Source of the DNA: Dactylorhiza incarnata
Taxonomy: Eukaryota > Streptophyta > Magnoliopsida > Asparagales > Orchidaceae
DNA length: 64,000 bases
Direction: 5' to 3'
Assembly (NCBI GenBank): GCA_033032865.1
Contig: JAWHQI010000064.1
Location: 5,952,001 to 6,016,000, forward strand
Part shown: in pieces, positions 11,401 through 21,056 of the stretch
Numbering within the stretch: the first letter of the stretch is position 1
Layout of the letters: every line of letters begins with the position of its first letter
Notes under the pieces: generated by a model
Seen by the model: only the letters and a program-made list of their open reading frames with translations
Told to the model about the DNA's origin: nothing
Databases searched by the model: none
Translations under genes and position numbers: made by a program

Positions 11401-12654
11401 AGAATATTTCTTGCATTTGCTTGTTTTAAAAGATTTAAATTGTATCAAATGGATGTCAAAATCGCATTTTTAAACGGGTATATAAAAGAAGAGGTTTATG
11501 TAGAACAACCCTCTGGCTTTATAAATGAGAAATATCCAAATTATGTTTATAAATTAGATAAAGCGCTTTATGGATTAAAACAAGCGCCTCGTGCTTGGTA
11601 TGATTGATTAACTCAATATTTGCTAAAGCACGATTATAAAATAGGAAGTGCTGATTCTACACTCTTCATTAAGCAAATTGATCATGATTTAGTTATTTTA
11701 CAAATTTATGTTGATGATATTATTTTTGGAGCCACTAATGAAGAGTTGTGTAATGAAGTAGTTGAAATTATGAAAAATGAATTTGAAATGAGTATGGTTG
11801 GAGAACTTTCATATTTTTTAGGTTTTCAAATTACACAAAAACATGATGGTATTTTTATATGTCAAACCAAATATATTCATGATATGTTAAAAAGATTTGG
11901 ATTTGGAAACCTTAAGCATGCAAACACTCCTATGAGTACTTCACTAAAATTAGGAAAAGATGAAAGTGGTGTTTCAATTGAACAAACCCTTTATAGAAGT
12001 ATGATAGGGTCTTTATTGTATTTAACCGCATCTAGACCTGATATTATGTTTGCCGTTTGTTTATGTGCTAGATTTCAAGCTAATCCTAAAGAGTCACATT
12101 TAAAAGCGGTGAAACGTATCTTTAGATATCTCATAGGAACATCAAAATTAGGCTTATGGTATCCTCATAATGATTCTTTTATTTTGCATGGTTTTTTGGA
12201 TTCTGATTATGCGGGATGTTCTTTAGATAGAAAAAGCACTAGTGGCACTTGTCACTTTATCGGCCCTTCACTTATTTCATGGTCGAGTAGGAAACAGAAT
12301 TCTGTTGCCCTCTCTACTACCGAGGCCGAATATATTGCACTAGGTAGTTGTTGTGCCCAAGCTCTTTGGATGTCACAAACATTAGAAGATTTTGGCATGC
12401 AACAAAGTAGTGTAGAATTAAAGTGTGACAATAAAAGTGCTATAGACTTAACTAACAATCCCGTATTACATTCTAGATCTAAGCATATAGATGTCCGACA
12501 TCATTTTATAAGGGATCATATTAAGAAGGGTAATATAAAAATCAACTTTATAGGCACAGAAAATCAACTAGCGGATATATTCACTAAGCCGTTACCGGAT
12601 TCCCGTTTTTCTATGCTTAGGCTAGAATTAGGAATTCTAGACATTTCACAATGA
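8407..12654 (+). pseudogene. gag-pol polyprotein of element B, one in-frame stop
   Basis: Start chosen at ATG 8407 because the open frame upstream crosses the primer site. In order: Gag ([17 protein letters not shown] near the N-terminus), zinc knuckle near residue 299 ([14 protein letters not shown]), protease [13 protein letters not shown] near 390, integrase with LWHRRLGH and CVPCQKG, core HMDLFGP...RSDHGGEF...ERKNRT, RT with YVDDIIFG (about 11708), and RNase H ending DIFTKPLP. A single TGA at 11605-11607 interrupts RT after RAWYD. The frame continues unchanged, and related elements (element C) carry a sense codon there, so a CGA-to-TGA change is plausible. The knuckle's second Cys is Tyr (TAC 9310-9312). 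A Glu-rich linker precedes RT near 10890. Otherwise intact for 1,415 codons. Confidence 0.95.
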
Positions 12655-12949
12655 ATATGTCACTATTTAAAGCCTATAAAATTAAAAAAAAAATTATTAT
12701 CACAAAACATAAACAATGTACAAAGAAAAAGCCAAAATCTTAAAAATCAAAACATAAAATTTCAAAAGACTTAACAAAAATTCAACATCATTAATATTAC
12801 ATCAATATTGTTCAAATAAAAACAGTAGAAACAACTTAAGGATCAAGTTCATTAAACAAAAGCAGAAATCTAAAGAAGTTCACTGTCGCCCAGGCGACAG
12901 TGGATGTCGGAAATTTCCGACATCGCCCAGCTACAGCAGCAACATAAAA
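12655..12949. other. 3' flank of the antisense gene with a palindrome pair
   Basis: AT-rich spacer. It carries CTGTCGCCCAGGCGACAG (12883-12900) and TGTCGGAAATTTCCGACA (12905-12922), the same two palindromes as in B's LTRs, just downstream of the antisense stop codon. Confidence 0.8.
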
Positions 12950-14065
12950 CTACTCTGAATCTTCATAACCAGCCCCGCTGCTCTCTGGACAATCTTCTGG
13001 AGGTCCTCGTCTCACAGCTTTGGCACGGCGAGTCCGCCTCACCGATTGGCGTGGCGATTCTTCGTCCGGTACTTGCCATTTGGCTTCTTCCTCCGGAGTT
13101 GGCTTCAACTTCAGACCTTTGACGAGAAACTTCATAAACTTCTGCATTCGACTACGGTCCTTTTTCACTTCCTTCTTGTGATCCTCTAATGAATCACGCA
13201 AATCATCAATGGACTCTCGTAGTGATCCTGCCCTAGAAATGGTCGGCTCTCTAATCTCAATCCCCGGATGAGCTTTTCTCTGCGGCTTCTTCACCTTCAT
13301 TGAACCCGTATAATATATTTCCGGATAACAATCATCCAAATAAGCACCTTGCACTATCCATCCATACTTCTTATAGAGTACACGTTGTATTACCGCCCCC
13401 ATTGGCAGCGTATGAACCTTCACCCATCTTGGATGCTTTAATCTATACGCATACCTAATCTGGGAGAGTATGAAGTCCGCCACATCAAAAAGCTCATCCT
13501 CCATAATATAGTATGTAAAGAGGGTCAACTGAGCCGTAATACTTCTTGTGTCTCCACTCTTCAACATCACTGAATTCCTTAATATATCTTGGACTAAGAA
13601 AGCATCCAGAGTTAGTGACGTAACTTCAGTAGTAAGAGTCTTCTTTTGATTCCCATGTAAACTCATGTTTACAAGGGTCCAATCTCTATCCTTTCGATAA
13701 TTCTCCACTATATCAGGCATATTCTCACTCATCACTAGTCCGAATTCCTCTCGTAGATCAACATGTGTTATTTCCACATGTTGACCTTGGATCCTTGATC
13801 TCACTCCTCCATCCAATTCAGTGAAATTTGGGTCTTCCAAATGGTTATAAAATTCACGAATGAAAAAGGAAGAAAACCCCTCTGGTGTGATTATTGAAAT
13901 TATACCTGCGTTCGCAAGCCGATCATAGATATGATCGTGCTTTGGCAACTCAAATTCCACATACTTCGCTATTCCAACAATAGCCTTCTCCACCCCAGGA
14001 AAAACTTGATATGAACTACGTGCATCTTCCGAAGTACTCTTTCGAGCTTTGGAACTGGAAGCCAT
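12950..14065 (-). CDS. Antisense envelope-like / putative plant transposon protein of element B
   Basis: Intact 371-codon ORF opposite to gag-pol. ATG 14065 lies one base after a splice acceptor (TTATTTGCAG|A), and the coding part is a single exon. It shares a layout with the sense envelope-like ORF of element C (35948) and the one in E (59471): an AG-I/L motif (LANAGIISIITPEGF), an EFY helix (IREFYNHLEDPNF), a V-I-x-x-x-x-L stretch ending EEFGLVM, then a helical core around DILRNSVMLKSGDTRSITAQ and MEDELFDVADFILSQIRYAY. The C-terminus is basic and Glu-rich, with a probable coiled coil near residues 280-320 (SLRESIDDLRDSLEDHKKEV). No signal peptide or membrane segment is visible, so 'envelope' describes position and family only. 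Function unknown; homology is inferred by eye. Confidence 0.8.
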   Translation of the reverse strand: MASSSKARKSTSEDARSSYQVFPGVEKAIVGIAKYVEFELPKHDHIYDRLANAGIISIITPEGFSSFFIREFYNHLEDPNFTELDGGVRSRIQGQHVEITHVDLREEFGLVMSENMPDIVENYRKDRDWTLVNMSLHGNQKKTLTTEVTSLTLDAFLVQDILRNSVMLKSGDTRSITAQLTLFTYYIMEDELFDVADFILSQIRYAYRLKHPRWVKVHTLPMGAVIQRVLYKKYGWIVQGAYLDDCYPEIYYTGSMKVKKPQRKAHPGIEIREPTISRAGSLRESIDDLRDSLEDHKKEVKKDRSRMQKFMKFLVKGLKLKPTPEEEAKWQVPDEESPRQSVRRTRRAKAVRRGPPEDCPESSGAGYEDSE

Positions 14066-14066
14066 T

Positions 14067-14596
14067 CTGCAAATAACAAAAAAAATTTAGATCAAACATG
14101 TGTTGTGCACTGGAACACTGTCGCCCAGGCGACAGTGGGTGTCGGAATTTTTCGACAGCTCACCAAGTGATTTCTCTCAAATTTTTTTGCATATCCTTCC
14201 AGATCTACTCAAAATCAATGTTATTTCAACATCACGTTTTAAAAAAAAAAATTATGTTTTTCAAATCAACATATTCTACAAATTCTTTACTATTCATCAT
14301 CTTCAAACCTATACACTAAACTAGATCTACCAAAACCCTTTAGAGAATGAACAAATGGAACCCTTCATCACAAAAATCACAAAATCAAAATTTTCACAAA
14401 GATCCAACAAGATCCACTTTTTTTTAAACTAGATCTACTTTTTTTTTAAATAATAAAAAAAAAAACTAAACTTCAAAAACCTACACCATTCATCAAAAAT
14501 CAACATGAAAACTACATTTTCCTTCTTCTCTACTTTCAAAATCAAAAATCCAACAAAAAAAATTGGAGTCAAAACCATAAAAAGCAAACTCCCATA
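14067..14596 (-). other. Leader intron of the antisense gene
   Basis: Predicted donor TAAG|GTATGG at 14597/14596 and acceptor TTTTTTTGTTATTTGCAG ending at 14067, 530 bp, T-rich on the minus strand. It contains another palindrome pair (14118-14135 and 14140-14158). An intron directly before the start codon is common in plant genes. Confidence 0.65.
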
Positions 14597-14695
14597 CCTT
14601 AGATCTTGAGATGTCGCCGATTTCCGACAGCCCTCTCTCTCTCTCAACAGTCCAGAAAAATGAAGCACAATAGGGTTTGACTCGGTCTGATGCCC

Positions 14696-14751
14696 TATTT
14701 ATACTTTTGGCTGTCGCCCAGGCGACAGTAGGTGTCGGAATTTTCCGACAG
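14696..14751 (-). promoter_or_regulatory. Promoter of the antisense gene, LTR-like palindromes plus TATA box
   Basis: Read leftward: CTGTCGGAAAATTCCGACA (14751-14733), CTGTCGCCTGGGCGACAG (14728-14711), a 7-base gap, then TATAAATA (14703-14696). The order and spacing match B's sense LTR promoter (8-base gap). Transcription would begin near 14665 and give a short leader exon ending at 14597. Confidence 0.75.
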
Positions 14752-15869
14752 CTCCAAATGTACTAAAAAATCAATGTTGGGTCCCTTTGATGATCTACAA
14801 TAGTTATATGTCATTATTAATGCTTCACCTCATGACTTGATGACAAACCATGTGCTATTTATTTTAAAAAAAAAATTTGACTTACATGTTTATATGATTT
14901 CATTTCCAAGCTATCATCGTATTGACACTTCTACTTAGTTGTTTAGACCATTGGAAATTGTTTTCGCATGCCTCTAAGTATGAGAAATTGTTTATCTATC
15001 ATAATGAACTATCACGTTCACTTCTTTTGATCAATACATATGTGTACTTCTTTAATATATACATGGATCATATTTGCTTTAACATAATAAAATAGCACTT
15101 CTTAAATACAACTTTCACCCTTGATTTGTTAGCACAACAAAATATACACCATCTTTTGCGATTCAAGTGAATTCGGAGATCCTTGGTCATTTAAAAAAAA
15201 TATATCAATATATCAAAATTAAGATATCACAACATCTATGATCAAAAAAAATTAAAATAAAGACAAGGATACTCCACCAAGCACTACTTACCCTCCTGAT
15301 AAGTCTTAATGAGCATTGTGAGGTTAAGCACCTTGGACAGAATTGTAAAGTGTCTTGTGCAAAAGAAATATGGTTTTCTATTCATCTTGTGCTATATCTT
15401 CAAAGTCAAAGTTGCCTTTATGTGCTTTTATTATGTTCTACATTTCAATGATCATGTAAATTAAATAGCTTCATATGTTTGATCTAAGTATCACATGTAC
15501 ACATCATTATGTTAAATAAATATTCATCTCATGAGAATTGGACCGAAAATATTCCATAATTCTATACACTATTGTGTCTTTCTATGATACTTTCAAATGA
15601 TCTTACTCATGTTTAAGTTATTTTCTTTCATTACTTCATATGGCTATACCGTCACTTCATGAGTTTATTCATACTATGGCATATTCCTATTATTTCACCT
15701 AAAGTGCTTCCGCTTACTCTTTCTTTCTATATCCTATGTCCATTCCATCAAGAACTACTCTTTTATCTAATATTAACTTTTGCTAATATCAAAAGGGGGA
15801 GAATTAAAAGTATAAAAAGAACAATCACAAATCTATTACACCTAAAAATTCCACCTACACAATACATCA
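14752..15869. other. AT-rich spacer of element B
   Basis: No supported gene. A second polypurine-like AAAAGGGGGAGAA is present at 15791-15803. Confidence 0.6.
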
Positions 15870-15960
15870 TATATTTAGGGGGAGCATATATTTAGGGGGA
15901 GCATATATGTAGGGGGAGCTTTCATTTAGGGGGAGCTTTCATTTAGGGGGAGCTTTCATC
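15870..15960 (+). repeat. Tandem array of polypurine-tract-like units
   Basis: Five near copies of TTTAGGGGGAGC, spaced about 16-19 bases apart, upstream of the true polypurine tract of B. Confidence 0.85.
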
Positions 15961-16070
15961 TAAAGGTAGATCATTTATTTTCAAGAAATATATATCATGT
16001 TATTGTTTTGTGCACACACCAAAGGTTAAAATCAAATCTAAATAGACATGATTTCTTTTTATACGGATTT

Positions 16071-16134
16071 GTTATTATCAAAAGGGGGAGATTGTTGGAG
16101 CATGCGTTTCGCACTCCTCCGGTTTGATAATAAC
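16071..16134 (+). other. Polypurine tract of B with flanking inverted repeat
   Basis: PPT AAAAGGGGGAGAT ends at 16092, next to LTR start 16093. GTTATTATCAAA (16071-16082) is the exact reverse complement of TTTGATAATAAC in U3 (16123-16134), so RNA or single-stranded DNA can fold a stem around the PPT/LTR junction. Confidence 0.8.
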
Positions 16135-17295
16135 AAAGTCCCATTTGTATTTGATTCTAGTTTCATTAATGGTGTGCAGATAACAGGTATGAGATGTTCA
16201 CATTGCTGCTGGAGCTAAAATTGAATGTGGGAAAATTTCACTGTCGGAAAATTCCGACAGCCACTGTCGCCCAGGCGACAGCAGAGAAGTTACAACTACT
16301 TCCCTCCACGGCAGATCGACGAAAGGCAGTTTTGCGCTGTCGGAAATCCGACATCGATGTCGCCCAGGCGACAGCTCGGCGGTTACAACAACTGCCCATG
16401 ACTCCACCCACGACGGCACTCCAGCGGCAGTTTAGCGCTGTCGAAAAATTTCGACAGTCACTGTCGCCCAGGCGACAGTGAATTTCTATAAATTGGTTCC
16501 TTTGGTTCGTGCATTAAAAAGCTTTTGAGAATTCCAGTCCCTTCTTGAGTGCATACGAACCAGAGAGCTCCAGAACATCCTCAACTCCCATTTGTGCAAA
16601 GAAGGATTGAAGGATTGAAGATTGAAGATGAGATCGGGCGCGCTTCTACATCATCAATCATCTCGAGGCTTCAACAATCCATTCAAAGATCTGATTTTCT
16701 AGGGAGTTGTTCTTTTCATATTGTATTTTCATTCACATATTTTTCATTTTGTATTGGTAGGGAAAATCGCTTCCTTGTGCGGAGCGTCTAAGTCCTTGCG
16801 TGGCTTAGGGGAAAATCGCTTCCTTGTGCGGAGCGTCCAAGTCCTTGCGTGGCTTGGTGGGAAATCGTGGCCTTGTGTGCTACGTCTAGATCGTGGGAAG
16901 ATCTAGAGGATAGGCTTGGGCTTGGTCTTGGGAGAGACAAGTGATAGCCTTCGGATCCTTGGGAGAAGGATTGGTAAACCAAAATTGTAGAATTTTTAGT
17001 AAATATAATTGTGCCTTGATCTTAAGCATTGTTAAGATTATTTTTATTGTACTCAAATTTCATGATTAATATAATTATGTCTCTTTCTTTAATTATATAT
17101 TTGATGGCATAATCTTTATCTTAGAAATTTGTGTTTTGGTTTAATACTAAAATTGCATTGGTTTGAAAGTGTTTAGAAGTAATTTTTTAGTAAAGTAAAA
17201 TCTCTTTAAAAAAAAATTACTAAGTAAAAATTTAATTTTTAAACACACCCTTATTCACCCCCCCCCCCCCTCTAAGGGCGTTATACAATCCAACA
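16093..17295 (+). mobile_element. 3' LTR of element B
   Basis: TGTTGGAGC...ATCCAACA, 1203 bp, followed by TSD GAACT. Its final palindromes and TATA box (16487-16494) are less mutated than those of the 5' LTR. A C-homopolymer near 17258-17270 is longer than in the 5' copy. Confidence 0.95.
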
Positions 17296-17513
17296 GAACT
17301 CTGGCGGCAGCTACAAACCTGAACCTGATACAAACTGTCTGTTAAGATTGAACTCAAACCTCTAGGAAGGGAAGACATACAAATACTTGCTTTTGCTACT
17401 GCTTTTTCTCTGGGAAAATTTAATACATAATATCACGCTATACTCAGGATGGTGTGCCATCCTTTAGCTCTCGTGCACCTCTCCCGTATGAATATAAACT
17501 TAAAATCTTACTT

Positions 17514-17652
17514 CATTTTTTTTGTGAAGAAGTTCGTTTGATTGCTCGCCTGAACGTCCGTAGTTGTCCCCTACTGGACGTGGCATCACGACGCGTGTTT
17601 TTCCCTTTACTCTGATATTATAATATATTTCGGGAAAATACGGGTTGTGACA
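17514..17652. repeat. Right terminal inverted repeat of H
   Basis: Inverted partner of 6415-6553, ending GGTTGTGACA at 17652 next to TSD GTCCG. Confidence 0.85.
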
Positions 17653-17851
17653 GTCCGAGTCCTGCAAAAGTAGAAGGTCCCCTTGGTCGAGGTATTCTGG
17701 TTTAATCATGCACGAGAGGAGCACACCTGGGAACCAATGAATCCCATGCAACAATAATACCCAGGACTCTTTGCCTCAAGTACAATCTAAACTTCGTAGA
17801 CCCGAACTTGAATTTCGGAGATGAAATTATTATTTTTTGTTTATTGGAATT
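17653..17851 (+). pseudogene. Chromovirus I integrase C-terminus, part 2
   Basis: Continues the frame of 6141-6414 after the GTCCG duplication: VRVLQK, stop, KVPLVEVFWFNHAREEHTWEP, then YPGLF. This is the chromodomain-like tail of Del/Tekay-type chromoviruses (usually EEATWE). A hairpin-forming AATTTCGGAGATGAAATT near 17810 and an AT-rich tract precede LTR start TGTAACATCC at 17852. Two stops make it a relic. Confidence 0.8.
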
Positions 17852-20330
17852 TGTAACATCCATATTCCTTCTAGACTCCTTGGGTTAGGGTTAGGACTTG
17901 AGTTGTGAGTAGAGGTCATGATTTGACCCTAGGTTAACTTGAACTTAGGAAATTGTTATAAGCACCCAAAAAGTGCACAAGTCAACCTAGGCCAATTTAC
18001 TTGAAATTGAACTCACCAACTCAAATTGAGCTTACCAATAGGTTCATAACCCTAATAGATACCCAAGTGACTCAAAAGCCCCATCATAGGGTCACCCGTT
18101 TTGGCCAATTTGACTAAATCAACACTAGGTCAAAATAGGTTAACATAAGCCAATTCAGCTCAAATAGGGTCAATTAGACTTCATATGATCAAATTGACCC
18201 CACCACTATATTAAAAACCATAATTTGAGTGCAATAAACCCAAAAGCCCATCATGAGGTCACCAATTGGTCCAAATTAACCCAAGTACCATTTAGGTCAA
18301 CATAGGTCAATCCCTCACCAATATGTCCAATAGAACTCCAAAACAGGCAATTGACCTCACCCCTAGTCTTATAACATCATAGGAGACCCAATGGACCCAA
18401 AAGTCCCATCAAGTGGTCATCAATTGTCCCAATTTGACCAAAGTCAACTTTTCCCCAATTTTGGTCAAAATCACACATATTGGCTAAATTGGCCCAATTA
18501 GCGCATCATCATGACCCAATCAATATTGTGTGGTGTCAAGGGACTCAAGACCAACACATTGGACCACTCAACCCATCAGTTGACCAAGTCAACCAAGAAA
18601 GTCAACACAGGTCAAAATTGGCCTAAATGGGCATTTGGACTCAATTGAACCTAACCCCCATGGGCTAGGGCCTTACTACCAAGCCTAATCAGCATCCCAT
18701 GAGCACAATTACAAGGCCAAACTTCTAATTTCTGGAAGTTTGGATGCTTGCAAGGGTAATTTAGGTTTTTCCCTAATTTTGAATTAAGAAGGGGAAATAG
18801 AGAATGAGCTCCACATGGCATGCCTCTCATCTCGCCAAAGCCATAACTGAGCATCTCAATTACTCCCCCAGCCGAATTCCAGCTGAATTGATGTCACTTG
18901 GCATCAAGGAGGAGCAACCAATGCTACCTGAAATCCCCAAAATGGCACAGCCATATACAGCCCTATCAACCAAAATTAAGGGTTCCATTAGCTTTAGTAA
19001 GCATCAAGGAGTCGCGCTTGAGCTTTGCAGAGGAGGATTTGATACAGAAATGAGATCAGGAGGTGGAGATCAAGGAGGGTGGCCGGCCATGGCACCCAAG
19101 TGGATAGCTCAACCTCAAGCCCGTTATAAGTTCGATTTCTCCTCCTCTCCCCTTGTGCTAGTATCCTAGTGTTAGGTGGAGAAATCGGGCTCAAAAGAGC
19201 CGGATCGAGTGAGATTTGGAGAGTTTTTCAATGAAATTTGGATTATCGGGTTCACCAGAAACCACCACCTTCGTCGGCCAAACCACTGTCGGCCGATAGC
19301 CACCACCTCACGGAGGTGGTGGTGGCGGTGGTCGGCCAGGGAGGTGGCTCAGTGGCCGTGAAATAGCCTTGGAAGGCAACCCAACTCGAGTTAATCGGGA
19401 CCGTCAGCTGGAGGTAGAGGATGACTAGATGCCGTCGATTTTGATCAAGGATCAGCTAAATGCAGGCCATATCATTTCTTTGTATTAAATGATTTCTGTC
19501 ACATATATTCATACATATTCATGCTTAAATTAAGGCATCTTAGGGGTAGATTCATGAAAAGTATAAAACATGAAAAAGGTAACCCTTGAGGTCTACTTTA
19601 ATTAGGAATTGAAATCACCTCATTTGGTGCCCTACAACTCCCTGTGGGGCAGTTTTAGTGGGACTGGTTCTTGGGAGGGGGGACATCCCATAATATTTAA
19701 ATAACTTTAAATGGTTGTTGTTAAGGTTGAAATTTTGGACATGCATGCATATACCATAGATACACCTCCTCTACAAAAATGAGACTTTCCAGACAATAAT
19801 TTTCTATAGTTTTAGAAAATATTTGATAATCCATGCATGTGTTTTTGAGTTTTATGAACTCAAAATCCATCAAATCTTTTCTGGAAGATTAATTAGGACA
19901 ATAAAATTCCCTGGCCAAAATGTTGGACCATTTGAACTTATGCATGTGAGTAATTTCATTATGCAAATATAATCTAGTATGAGCAATAGTATTTTTATAA
20001 CTCAATGGGTATTTTGTGAATATCTCTCAAACCCTTGGGTGAATGGCCGAGCTGAAATTTTAACCATAGACATATCATACCAATTGACACCCTCTGTACA
20101 AAAATTGTAAGTTTTGGAAATCATTTTCCAAAAATTACAATTATCATCGATCTATAATTATGCATCGTCCTTCATGACTGTTGGTTTCACTTTCTTACTA
20201 TCAACATGGGTCGACATATCTTTGCGATATAGAATATTTGTTATAATCTTACAAATTAATCATTTACTTGATGCGAAAATCAAAGATGATTGTTGGTATC
20301 GATCGAATGGTCAACCACAAATATAATGGA
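17852..20330 (+). mobile_element. Probable 3' LTR of chromovirus I, right end uncertain
   Basis: Starts TGTAACATCCATATTCC directly after the pol tail. The first 800 bp are rich in GGTCAA/TTGACC motifs (17900-18650). No primer site or gag follows, as expected for a 3' LTR. The end is approximate; short ORFs in it have no recognisable domain. Confidence 0.55.
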
Positions 20331-20985
20331 TCGATTTTACCCTCGGGGCACAATCCTCTACATGCACGATTCAATTTGCACATCTCGCTGGTACCTTAAC
20401 CTTATCCTGCTCTACTCAAATAATACCCATCGATCGAAATCACATCACTAAACTTTCGATGCTCATTATCACGTTGCGGCCGGATAAATTCTCCAATCTC
20501 TCGATGTTACATAAGACCATCCATCCATACAAGAACTACAATTATTATTATTATTATAACTATGATGAATATTATTTCCCAATCAAATTTTGGTGAATGA
20601 GGCGGAATCAGGATCTTCTCCGCTTCTGACGAATGTAGATGTATTGTGGGCTGATACGACGATCCTTCTCCGCTTCTGACGAATGTAGATGTATTGTGGG
20701 CTGATCCGACGGGTTGAGTAATCTTATAAGTACATTATTACTATTTTTGTTATTATAACTATGATGAATATTATTACCCGATCAAATTTTGGTGAATGAG
20801 GTGGAGATAAAGAGCTGACAAAATTTACTCATTAAAACATCAGATATATATTGTTAGAACTCCTCTGCATCTTACCAGAAATCAAGTCAATGATGAATTA
20901 TTAATTTTGTTTTATTAATACAAAAACGACGCGTTCATGATAGTTGACGTTTCAATCACTTCCAAGTACCCGCCCCTCGTTCACA
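20331..20985. repeat. Gene-flanking region with direct repeats
   Basis: A unit GATCCTTCTCCGCTTCTGAC plus GAATGTAGATGTATTGTGGG occurs twice in tandem (about 20609-20710). It is flanked by two copies of TAACTATGATGAATATTATT followed by GATCAAATTTTGGTGAATGA-type sequence (about 20556 and 20756). No coding sequence. Confidence 0.7.
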
Positions 20986-20992
20986 TATAAAT
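20944..20992 (+). promoter_or_regulatory. Core promoter of the LEA_2 gene
   Basis: TATAAAT at 20986-20992, 65 bases before the start codon, with a TTGAC W-box core at 20944-20948. A single core is weak evidence for WRKY control. Confidence 0.55.
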
Positions 20993-21056
20993 CTCTTTAA
21001 AGCCTCCATCTTCAGCAACCCACTAAAATCAACGAAGAGAAATCCACTCTGCAGCC

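Larger units (their letters stand above)
7109..17295 (+). mobile_element. Sirevirus-type Copia element B, full length with antisense env-like gene
   Basis: Ten-kilobase Ty1/copia element with TG...CA LTRs of 1249 and 1203 bp, a perfect GAACT target duplication, an initiator-Met primer site at 8360 and polypurine tract AAAAGGGGGAGAT before the 3' LTR. The sense strand encodes gag-protease-integrase-RT-RNase H in that order. Between pol and the 3' LTR lies a 3.4-kb spacer with an antisense gene (12950-14065). Its Gag resembles Sirevirus Gag ([19 protein letters not shown], then [12 protein letters not shown]). The internal stop and the zinc-knuckle change make this copy probably non-autonomous. 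Confidence 0.9.
6415..17652 (-). mobile_element. LTR-like element H with 139-bp terminal inverted repeats (hosts element B)
   Basis: Flanked by a perfect 5-bp duplication GTCCG (6410-6414 and 17653-17657) and bounded TGTCACAACC...GGTTGTGACA. Without element B it is about 1046 bp. The TG...CA ends, 5-bp TSD and TTCTTCCGCTGTGTATGC (minus strand, near 6675) resemble the 3' part of a gypsy LTR read on the minus strand. A solo LTR is the simplest class, but the two ends are inverted copies of each other over 139 bp, which is unusual. No coding sequence of its own was seen. Confidence 0.75.

Noticed and set aside
18804..19169. 121-codon ORF
   Set aside because: Inside the chromovirus I LTR, no family motif and composition like flanking non-coding DNA.
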